From NCBI GenBank assembly GCA_027460605.1, contig JAPZAN010000186.1, positions 1 to 7,168 on the forward strand: 7,168 nt of DNA. Reading direction: 5' to 3'. The notes below the pieces were generated by a model. The model was not told the DNA's origin, did no database searches, and was given only the letters and a program-made list of their open reading frames with translations. Positions within the stretch are counted from its first letter, which is position 1. Each line of letters opens with the position of its first letter. The position numbers were made by a program, and so were the translations under genes. Shown here one piece after another: positions 1 to 5,701 of this stretch. The stretch comes from Candidatus Methanoperedens sp. Its GTDB lineage: Archaea > Halobacteriota > Methanosarcinia > Methanosarcinales > Methanoperedenaceae.

Positions 1-1134
1 GGGATAATTGAATATGTACGCGATATCACCGAACGCAGGCGTGTGGAAGAGGAATTGAGACAGTCTGAAGAAAAATACCGCCTGTTAATAGAAAATATTC
101 AGGAAGGCGTTTTTATCATACAGGATTCCAGGTTCCAATACGGCAATAAAACGTTTGCCGGTTTGCTTGGCTGCACTCTGGAAGAAATCATCGGCAGGGA
201 TTTCCGGGAATTTGTTGCACCTGAGGACGTGGGACTTGTAATAGATCACTATCATCGGAGGATGGCAGGGGAAAAGGTCCCCCATGAATATGAATTCCAT
301 GGTCTGCGCAGGGACGGGACAAAAATCATTGTCAATATGAATGTGGGTCTTGTCACATATCAGGGCAGGATAGCGAGTATGGGGATTCTGAAGGATATCA
401 CAGAGCGCAAAAAGGTTGAAGAAAAAATCCGCAATTACACAAGAGAGCTTGAGGAATCCAATCGCATGAAGGAACTTTTCACTGATATCATGCATCATGA
501 CCTTTTGAATCCGCTCAATACCGCTAACGGTTTTATTGAACTTCTTAAGGAAAATGAGACTATTTCCCGGAAAAAAGCCTATCTTGAAACCATTGAAAGA
601 AGTCTTGTAAAGGGAATGGAACTCATAGATAGCGCCATGAAATTTTCAAGGTTTGAGAGTTTGAAAAGTATTGAACTGGAAGAGCTGGATTTAAAAAAGA
701 TTATCGAAGAAGTCATTGAAGCCCTCACACCGATGGCGGATAATGCCGGAATGGAAATCATCAACCGCATAACTTTGAACATGCCTGTGAGAGCCAATAA
801 AATAATCGAGGAGGTCTTTTCAAACCTCCTATCCAATGCCATAAAATACGCATCATCCGGTAAGAGAATAATTATAGAAAGCGAGAATAAGGGAGAAAGC
901 CTGCAAGTCAGGATAATAGATTTCGGGGAGGGTATAAAGGAAAGCGATAAGACCATGATTTTCGAACGATTCGGGAGGGGAGGAAAAACGGGCGTTAAGG
1001 GTTCAGGTCTCGGGCTTGCCATTGCGGGGAAGATTATGGAATTGCATAACGGGAGGATATGGGTTGAAGACAATCCCGAAGGCGGCTCTATTTTTATCGT
1101 GGAGATTCCGGGGAATCTAAATCAATCTCATTAA
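1..1134 (+). CDS. PAS-domain sensor histidine kinase, 5'-truncated by window edge
   Basis: The reading frame is open from base 1, so the gene begins upstream; the GTG at 43 is internal. Residues are counted from base 1. Residues 1-13 (ending VRDITER) are the C-terminal strand of a preceding PAS/PAC module, followed by a linker and a complete PAS domain at about 21-137 that again ends in DITER. A short coiled linker leads to the dimerisation/phosphoacceptor helix with HDLLNPL, where the His at about 166 is the expected phosphorylation site. The HATPase_c domain shows the N box (NLLSNAIKYA, about 275-284), G1 box (DFGEG, about 307), F box (IFERF) and G2 box (GSGLGLA, about 334). The protein would autophosphorylate and pass phosphate to a response regulator not visible here. 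No membrane segment is seen in this part, so it may be cytosolic; the signal is unknown. The TAA at 1132-1134 lies inside the convergent permease gene. All core kinase motifs are present, so it looks functional. Confidence 0.95.
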   Translation, partial: GIIEYVRDITERRRVEEELRQSEEKYRLLIENIQEGVFIIQDSRFQYGNKTFAGLLGCTLEEIIGRDFREFVAPEDVGLVIDHYHRRMAGEKVPHEYEFHGLRRDGTKIIVNMNVGLVTYQGRIASMGILKDITERKKVEEKIRNYTRELEESNRMKELFTDIMHHDLLNPLNTANGFIELLKENETISRKKAYLETIERSLVKGMELIDSAMKFSRFESLKSIELEELDLKKIIEEVIEALTPMADNAGMEIINRITLNMPVRANKIIEEVFSNLLSNAIKYASSGKRIIIESENKGESLQVRIIDFGEGIKESDKTMIFERFGRGGKTGVKGSGLGLAIAGKIMELHNGRIWVEDNPEGGSIFIVEIPGNLNQSH

Positions 1135-2091
1135 TGCAAACGCCAACGTTCCTGCAAGGAGCGGGGATACGAACCATGCAACCACAATTTTTTTGACGAC
1201 TTCGCCCCTCATTATATGCATTCCGCTGTTTGCACACCCGATCCCGATGACCCCTGCGGCGACTATCTCGCCAAGCGATACCGGAACCCCGAGGATGGAA
1301 GCTATATGGACAAGACCAGCCGAAATGAACTCCACGAACGTGGCGCGGATTACGCAGAGTTCGGTTATCTCTTTCCCTACCGTGTCCAGTATCCTGCCGC
1401 CCAGAAGAAGAGCGCCAAGACCAATAGCAAGACCGCCGAAAATCGCGCCGTAGAGTGATGAAATTTGACCTGCGCCCACAAACGGCCCGACTGCATTGGC
1501 TGCATTGTTTGCCCCTGCGGAATATGCCACATAACAACCCGAAAAAGTCAGGAGTACGTTCAGGAGTTTCCGTATTGACGCTTCCGAATCGCCGCGGTCA
1601 GCAAGCCAGATAAGTATGTCAGTGTAAAAGTATTTTCCCATAATATACGCAAGCAGCCAGGCAATGATTGGCGTTATTATCCACCAGCTTACGATATACG
1701 CAAGAAGGGAGACATTCAATTTCGATGCCCCGTAGAAAAACCCGATTCCCACAACCGCCCCGACTGCCGCCTGGCTTGTGGATATTGGTACGCGCAGCAC
1801 GTTTGCAAGGAAAACCGTTATACCCGCTGCCCCGACCGCCACAATAGCCCCTTCCATTACGATTGTCCCGGAGGGGAGAATCCCATTCCCGAGCGTCTTA
1901 ATTACCTCGCCGCCGCTGAATACCGCCCCGAGAAGGGAGAATACCCCGATTAACAATACGGCCTGGTATTTGGTACGGACTTTTGCGCCGTAAGCCGCGC
2001 CCATAGAAGCAGCCGCATTGTTGCCGCCGATATTCAATCCCATGAAAAGGGCAACAGCAATTGCGGCGATTAAAGTAAATGCAGGTATCAT
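1117..2091 (-). CDS. pit: PiT-family inorganic phosphate (or sulfate) permease
   Basis: This 324-residue, very hydrophobic membrane protein has the internal repeat of the PiT family. The first half carries GGNNAAASMGAAYGAKV (about 22-38) and VPISTSQAAVGAVVG (101-115); the second carries SAGANNAANAVGPFVGAG (191-208) and VPVSLGEIVAAGVIGIG (269-285). Both asparagine pairs of the two GxNN signatures are present. Family members move phosphate with H+ or Na+, but some transport sulfate (Bacillus CysP), so the substrate is not settled. In the second repeat the usual STTH-like stretch after P-V is SLGE. The ATG at 2091 has a weak TGAGAT-type site about seven bases upstream; the Met at residue 17 is a less likely start because it would cut the first helix. 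The gene ends in TAG and overlaps the end of the histidine kinase gene by 18 bp. No PhoU-like/DUF47 partner gene sits next to it. It lies 76 bp downstream of thg1 on the same strand. Confidence 0.92.
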   Translation of the reverse strand: MIPAFTLIAAIAVALFMGLNIGGNNAAASMGAAYGAKVRTKYQAVLLIGVFSLLGAVFSGGEVIKTLGNGILPSGTIVMEGAIVAVGAAGITVFLANVLRVPISTSQAAVGAVVGIGFFYGASKLNVSLLAYIVSWWIITPIIAWLLAYIMGKYFYTDILIWLADRGDSEASIRKLLNVLLTFSGCYVAYSAGANNAANAVGPFVGAGQISSLYGAIFGGLAIGLGALLLGGRILDTVGKEITELCVIRATFVEFISAGLVHIASILGVPVSLGEIVAAGVIGIGCANSGMHIMRGEVVKKIVVAWFVSPLLAGTLAFALMRLI

Positions 2092-2099
2092 AATAAATA

Positions 2100-2140
2100 T
2101 CTCAAATCGGACTGGCTATGATATAAACATAGTATAACGT
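2100..2140 (-). promoter_or_regulatory. Possible permease promoter with small inverted repeat
   Basis: The 76-bp gap between thg1 and the permease gene holds two TATA-like stretches on the minus strand, TTATACTAT (about 2137-2129) and TTTATAT (about 2127-2121). The first would place a transcription start around 2105-2110, giving a short leader before the ATG at 2091. The second box sits within a perfect 5-bp inverted repeat: CTATG at 2116-2120 and CATAG at 2128-2132, with a 7-bp AT-only spacer. An operator overlapping the TATA box is possible, but arms this short also arise by chance. Read-through from thg1 is an equally good way to express the permease. Confidence 0.3.
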
Positions 2141-2167
2141 AATGATTGCGGCAATAATTGACACAAT

Positions 2168-2917
2168 CTACGAGACGAGGCGCGAAATGAGCTTTCGCCC
2201 TTCTTCGGTCTTGAATATGGGAGGATTCCAGTCCTGTATTATTTTTGCTCTCTGTGTTTTGACCTCGATTTTCCGAAGCGGGTCGTATCCGGTTTTATCC
2301 TGCATTTCCCTGTAAACCAGAATACCGCATCTCTGCCATGCCGGCGTTTCCGCAAGGTTGATGCCGTGCTTGAAAACAAGTTCGTGGAGCGAGCTTGCTT
2401 TCATATTCTTAAGCTGCGATGCGGCTTCATTCTCGTCTAACCCGGAATTTCGCAGTGTATAATACCCGTAGGAACTTACATGGTTCCTCCAGGTCTCCGA
2501 TTGCCTCCATAAAAGATAGCTGTAAATATCCTCTTTTCCAAGGGGAACGACCCGTGAATCGAATGATACGGGTTTTTCAAGGTCCAGGCGGATAGTAAGC
2601 GCGGAAGAAATGAAACTTGGGATTATGGAGTCGATTTTCTCTATCCTGTTATTATAGGGGATTTCCTTGAAAAATAATGAAATCTCATCTGAAAATGTGA
2701 AAGCAAACAGGGGATTCAAGCCGCTTTCCCTGAAAAAAGATTCAATGGAATCCGCCATTGCACGGGCAAATCTCTCGTCGTATGGTTTTTCAAGCCCTAA
2801 CAGGTCAAGCGCGCGCCGGAACCCCCGCCCGTCAATCCTGACAGCAAAAGGAGGGAACACCTTAATGCCGGTGTAGATTTCCCTCTCCTTCATCTCCTTT
2901 TCTAAAAGGTCAATCAC
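2168..2917 (-). CDS. thg1: tRNA-His guanylyltransferase (Thg1), 3'-5' polymerase family
   Basis: The 249-residue protein is of normal length for Thg1, which adds nucleotides in the 3'-to-5' direction to tRNA 5' ends, typically G-1 of tRNA-His. Archaeal members do this in a template-dependent way and can repair truncated tRNAs. Key motifs are visible: RIDGRGF with the metal ligand D29, FTFSDEISLFF with D77 and E78 (the second metal-binding site), FDSRVV (119-124), YLLWRQSETWRNH (134-146), and HELVFKHGIN further on. Where eukaryotic Thg1 has HINN, this protein has WRNH, which fits an archaeal/TLP-like enzyme rather than the tRNA-His-specific eukaryotic type. The GTG start at 2917 gives the family-length N-terminus with D29 in its usual position; an ATG nine codons in is an alternative. 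The start is 3 bp after the PRC-barrel stop, so the two are co-transcribed and perhaps translationally coupled. The gene ends in TAG and contains no in-frame amber codon, unlike Methanosarcina acetivorans thg1, reported to contain pyrrolysine. Confidence 0.93.
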   Translation of the reverse strand: MIDLLEKEMKEREIYTGIKVFPPFAVRIDGRGFRRALDLLGLEKPYDERFARAMADSIESFFRESGLNPLFAFTFSDEISLFFKEIPYNNRIEKIDSIIPSFISSALTIRLDLEKPVSFDSRVVPLGKEDIYSYLLWRQSETWRNHVSSYGYYTLRNSGLDENEAASQLKNMKASSLHELVFKHGINLAETPAWQRCGILVYREMQDKTGYDPLRKIEVKTQRAKIIQDWNPPIFKTEEGRKLISRLVS

Positions 2918-2920
2918 GAT

Positions 2921-3220
2921 TTACTGGGTTTCCTCTTCTTCATCAGAAATATTATAGTCCTCGGGGATTTCTTCAGGTTTCTTGAACTGGTCTTTGACGT
3001 GCCTGATAAGAACAACATCGCCAACCGCTGTAACCCACCTGTACGGGATAACTACTCCTTTGCCGGTAGATTCGAACATTTCAGGATTCAATTTTGTGAC
3101 CGCAAGACCCGTTGCTTTTTTCTCGTTGACTTCAAGAACTACATCATTGACTTTTCCAATGTATACCCCTTTGTCAGTATAAACATTCAAACCGAATAGT
3201 GTTGAGACTTCTGCCTGCAT
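2921..3220 (-). CDS. Small PRC-barrel domain protein
   Basis: The 99-residue protein consists of one PRC-barrel (about 1-78) and an acidic tail ending in a DEEEE run. The barrel shows a typical pattern: LFGLNVYTDKGVYIGKVNDV, then a strand-turn region with KKATGLAV, then GVVIPYRWVTAVGDVVLI. There is no signal peptide or membrane helix, so it is cytosolic. PRC-barrels are small beta folds found in the photosynthetic reaction centre H subunit, in RimM, and as stand-alone proteins in many archaea. Stand-alone archaeal members include the CdpB cell-division proteins described in Haloferax; membership of that group is possible but not shown here. The ATG at 3220 is well supported by a perfect GGTGAT site at 3224-3229. 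It is the first gene of a leftward operon with thg1 and is divergent from gltX. The specific role is unknown. Confidence 0.9.
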   Translation of the reverse strand: MQAEVSTLFGLNVYTDKGVYIGKVNDVVLEVNEKKATGLAVTKLNPEMFESTGKGVVIPYRWVTAVGDVVLIRHVKDQFKKPEEIPEDYNISDEEEETQ

Positions 3221-3223
3221 GGT

Positions 3224-3229
3224 ATCACC
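3224..3229 (-). promoter_or_regulatory. Ribosome binding site of the PRC-barrel gene
   Basis: On the minus strand this reads GGTGAT, fully complementary to the AUCACC of the archaeal 16S rRNA 3' end. It sits three bases before the ATG at 3220 and fixes that start. Confidence 0.75.
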
Positions 3230-3244
3230 TTTACCTGAATATGA

Positions 3245-3272
3245 ATGATATTAATATATACTTTATTGATTG
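3245..3272. promoter_or_regulatory. Divergent AT-rich promoter for the PRC-barrel/thg1 operon and gltX
   Basis: The gap between the divergent genes is only about 100 bp. It contains TTAATATATA at 3251-3260, which reads as a TATA box on both strands (TATATATTAA on the minus strand). With the usual archaeal spacing of about 25 bases it would start minus-strand transcripts near 3230, just before the GGTGAT site, and plus-strand transcripts near 3282, about 45 bases before the gltX start. Whether one box serves both directions or separate boxes exist cannot be decided by eye. Confidence 0.5.
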
Positions 3273-3317
3273 TTTTCGTATTTTTTCGCAGAAGTTTAAT
3301 ATTACCAAATGACGATT

Positions 3318-3323
3318 GAGGGT
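3318..3323 (+). promoter_or_regulatory. Ribosome binding site deciding the gltX start
   Basis: GAGGGT lies just before the ATG at 3327, with five bases between GAGG and the start codon. The earlier in-frame ATG at 3309 has no such site upstream. This favours 3327 as the translation start. Confidence 0.6.
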
Positions 3324-3326
3324 CAA

Positions 3327-5027
3327 ATGTTAACCACTGATGATATAAAACTCCTTATTAAGAAATATGCGCTGCAAAATGCGGTCAAATATAACAAACT
3401 GCCGCAGGCCGGAGCGGTTATGGGCAAGGTCATGGCAGCTCCTGAACTTCGCTCACGCGCAAAAGAAATAAACATGCTTGTTGACGATGTGCTCTCTGAA
3501 ATAAATAAAATGCCCCAGGAGTCGTGGGAAAAAGAATTGAATTCTATTGCCCCGGAACTCATTGCGGAACTTAAGGAAAAAAAGGAACCTGATAAAGGTC
3601 TTCCACCCCTGGAACTCAAAGGCGCTCTTGTCATGAGGTTTGCCCCCAACCCCAACGGGCCGCCCACAATCGGGAGCGCGAGGGGAATCGTGGTGAACTC
3701 GGAATACACCAAAAAGTACCACGGCAAGCTCATTATCCGTTTTGATGATACAGACCCTGCGACCAAGCGCCCGATGCTAGAAGCGTATGACTGGTATCTT
3801 GACGACTGCGAATGGCTCGGCGCAAAACCGGATGAGGTTATCATAGCATCAGACAGGATTGCTAAATATTATGAAGTGGCTGAACAGCTTATTAAAAAAG
3901 GCGGAGCTTACGTATGTTTCTGTGAGCAGGAAGAGTTCAAGGCGCTAAAGGATGCAAAGAAAGCCTGCCCGCACAGGGAGGAGGCAGCGGAGAAAAACCT
4001 CGGGTTCTGGAAAAAGATGCTTTCAGGCGAGTATGAAGAGCAGGAAGCGGTGCTTCGCATCAAGACCGATATAACCCACAAAGACCCGGCAATAAGGGAC
4101 TGGGTTGCATTCCGTATCATCAGGACGCCTCATCCAAGACCGCAAGTCGGAGATAAATACGTTGCCTGGCCGCTCCTTGATTTTGAGGGCGCTGTTGAAG
4201 ACCATCTTCTGGGAACTACGTTAATCATCCGCGGCAAGGACCTCACTGACAGCGAAACCCGCCAGAGATACGTGTATAAATACATGGGATGGACTTATCC
4301 TGAAACCATGCACTGGGGACGCGTGCAGATACATGAATTCGGGAAATTAAGTACAAGCGGCTTAAAGAAAGCGATTGCAGAAGGGACATACACAGGATGG
4401 GACGACCCGCGCGTTCCCACCATCAGGGCGCTGCGGCGGCGCGGCATACGAGCCGAAGCGTTGCGAAAGTTCATGATAGACCTGGGTCTTGGCGAGACCG
4501 ATATCAGCCTGAGCCTGGATACGCTGTATGCGGAGAACCGAAAGCTCATCGACCCGATAGCGAACAGGTATTTTTTTGTGTGGAACCCTGTCGAGCTTGA
4601 AATCGAAGGTGCGGAGCCGAAAGTCGCAAAGGCGCCGCTTCATCCTGCAAAGAAGGAACTGAGGGAAATTCCTGTGGGAACGAAGGTGCTTGTATGCCAG
4701 AGCGATGTGGATATACTCAAGGAAGGCGAGAGGCTGCGCCTGAAAGATCTTTACAATATCGAGATTACGGGCATCTCGCCGCTTAGGGCGAAGTTCATCG
4801 GCACTGATATGGACCTTGTCAAGAAGGAGAAAGCGCGTATCATCCACTGGGCTCCGCCAGATGGTCTTAAAGTCAGGGTGCTGTCGCCTGATGGGGAATA
4901 TACGGGCATCGGAGAGCGCGGGATTGAGAAGGAACTGGATAAGGTGGTGCAGTTTGAAAGGTTCGGGTTCGTCAGGATTGACAGCGTGAGCGATGTCGGG
5001 GTTGTGGCGTATTTTACGCATAAGTGA
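3327..5027 (+). CDS. gltX: Glutamyl-tRNA synthetase, archaeal type
   Basis: This class I synthetase attaches glutamate to tRNA-Glu in the cytosol; archaeal forms may be non-discriminating and also charge tRNA-Gln for GatDE. From 3327 it has 566 residues, a normal archaeal length. The N-terminal helical region carries KKYALQNAVKY; the Rossmann catalytic core begins with MRFAPNPNGPPTIGSARG (about 103-120), where TIGS replaces HIGH. IIRFDDTDP and the CFC...CPH set (about 197-216) follow, the latter resembling the CxC...CxH zinc site of GluRS enzymes. ALRIKTD-like and DWVAFRI blocks, RGKDLTDS, and KLSTSGLKKAI (KMSKS counterpart, about 340) complete the core. GWDDPRVPTIRALRRRGI is the archaeal/eukaryotic GlxRS signature, and the C-terminal part is the beta-barrel anticodon-binding region typical of that branch rather than the bacterial alpha-helical one. 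Start 3327 is chosen for its GAGGGT site and because the family block begins soon after; 3309 would add six residues. Stop is TGA. The altered HIGH and KMSKS forms appear to be lineage-typical. Confidence 0.96.
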   Translation: MLTTDDIKLLIKKYALQNAVKYNKLPQAGAVMGKVMAAPELRSRAKEINMLVDDVLSEINKMPQESWEKELNSIAPELIAELKEKKEPDKGLPPLELKGALVMRFAPNPNGPPTIGSARGIVVNSEYTKKYHGKLIIRFDDTDPATKRPMLEAYDWYLDDCEWLGAKPDEVIIASDRIAKYYEVAEQLIKKGGAYVCFCEQEEFKALKDAKKACPHREEAAEKNLGFWKKMLSGEYEEQEAVLRIKTDITHKDPAIRDWVAFRIIRTPHPRPQVGDKYVAWPLLDFEGAVEDHLLGTTLIIRGKDLTDSETRQRYVYKYMGWTYPETMHWGRVQIHEFGKLSTSGLKKAIAEGTYTGWDDPRVPTIRALRRRGIRAEALRKFMIDLGLGETDISLSLDTLYAENRKLIDPIANRYFFVWNPVELEIEGAEPKVAKAPLHPAKKELREIPVGTKVLVCQSDVDILKEGERLRLKDLYNIEITGISPLRAKFIGTDMDLVKKEKARIIHWAPPDGLKVRVLSPDGEYTGIGERGIEKELDKVVQFERFGFVRIDSVSDVGVVAYFTHK

Positions 5028-5176
5028 AACTCTGGTGGAAATAAAATAGACACCTGAAAAGCATAAAAGAAACTATTAATTCGGAAAATAATAAAATATT
5101 ATTTAATCAGGCAAGTTGTGTTGGAGATATAAGAAAAGTCCAAACTGAAAAATTAGAGAACTTGTAAAGGAGGTTT
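5028..5176 (+). promoter_or_regulatory. AT-rich spacer with probable ATPase promoter
   Basis: This 149-bp stretch is strongly AT-rich and has no credible ORF or RNA gene. A TATA-like run (AAAATATTATTTAA, about 5093-5106) would start transcription near 5125-5130, leaving a leader of about 50 bases before the ATPase start. No T-rich terminator is evident after gltX. A 7-bp AT-only inverted repeat (5086-5092 / 5098-5104) overlaps the TATA region, but is too low in complexity to interpret. Confidence 0.4.
5168..5174 (+). promoter_or_regulatory. Strong ribosome binding site of the ATPase gene
   Basis: AGGAGGT is an almost perfect Shine-Dalgarno sequence. The ATG at 5177 follows only three bases after GGAGG, while the in-frame ATG at 5183 follows after nine, so the second Met (residue 3) may be the real start. 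A site this good suggests the gene was well expressed when intact. Confidence 0.7.
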
Positions 5177-5701
5177 ATGGGAATGGATTTGAAAAATGAT
5201 AATGGACTCAGTTCCATCGAAGCCCGGGAAAAACTTTTAGAATCAGGTCCAAACCAGATTTTCAAACCAACTGAAATCAGTTTCTTTGGTATTGCAAGGC
5301 ACGAAGTTACAGAACCTATGATTCTTCTTTTATTGGTTGTTGGCTTTTTCTATAGCATCTGGGGGAAACTTGAAGATGCTATCACGATTTTTATAGTAAT
5401 TGTTTTATTAGTTTTTGCCGAAGTCTATAATGAATTCCGGGCAAAAAAGGCAATATCATCTTTAGAAAAGATAGCTGCGCCCGGAACAAAAGTGTTAAGG
5501 GATGGAAAGGTCACTGAAATTGACACCGGGAATGTCGTCCCTGGCGATCTATTAATTTTAACCTCAGGAACTAAAGTTGCCGCTGATGCAAAAATTAAAA
5601 AATCAATAGGCATGCAATTTGATGAATCCGCCCTGACCGGTGAATCGTTTCCACAGGTAAGAATACTAAACTTGGCAAAATTGCCGCAGCTTCCAAAATA
5701 A
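5177..5701 (+). CDS. N-terminal fragment of the broken P-type ATPase
   Basis: The first reading frame of the broken pump runs 174 codons to a TAA at 5699-5701. Residues 1-40 are the N-terminal cation-ATPase domain, about 46-63 is M1, about 65-85 is M2, and 105-157 is the first part of the actuator domain with VLRDGKV, VVPGDLLIL and DESALTGES. Family resemblance ends at about residue 159 (TGESFP); the last 14 or so residues are out-of-frame translation of the following part of the gene. If translated it would give two membrane helices and half an actuator domain with no catalytic site. It is the only piece with its own ribosome binding site. Confidence 0.75.
   Translation: MGMDLKNDNGLSSIEAREKLLESGPNQIFKPTEISFFGIARHEVTEPMILLLLVVGFFYSIWGKLEDAITIFIVIVLLVFAEVYNEFRAKKAISSLEKIAAPGTKVLRDGKVTEIDTGNVVPGDLLILTSGTKVAADAKIKKSIGMQFDESALTGESFPQVRILNLAKLPQLPK

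Noticed and set aside
579..1073. 164-codon minus-strand ORF inside the histidine kinase
   Set aside because: Low-complexity Ser/Leu/Ile-rich antisense of the HATPase domain with no ribosome binding site or family signal.
1094..1993. Long ORFs on both strands overlapping the permease gene (1094-1537 minus, 1193-1453, 1216-1458 and 1778-1993 plus)
   Set aside because: They are shadows of the permease reading frame: composition is biased (Pro/Arg/Thr/Ser rich), no family resemblance and no ribosome binding sites.
1..2091. Two-component control of the permease by the neighbouring kinase
   Set aside because: The genes are convergent, no response regulator or shared promoter is visible, and adjacency alone is not enough.
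4362..5021. 219-codon minus-strand ORF inside gltX
   Set aside because: The plus strand here is a clear GluRS; the antisense translation has no recognisable domain and arises from the GC-biased codons of gltX.
5086..5104. 7-bp inverted repeat before the ATPase as terminator or operator
   Set aside because: The arms contain only A and T and overlap a TATA-like run; such repeats are expected by chance in sequence this AT-rich.
5654..5663. CAG/GTAAGA resembling a eukaryotic 5' splice site at the ATPase break
   Set aside because: All genes have archaeal features and Shine-Dalgarno sites; no spliceosomal introns are expected, and the bases are explained by coding in two frames.
5640..5701. Programmed ribosomal frameshift joining the two ATPase pieces
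   Set aside because: A shift would restore the frame but not the 25-30 residues missing between TGES and TGxNTKxGKIA, and no slippery heptamer or stem-loop is seen.
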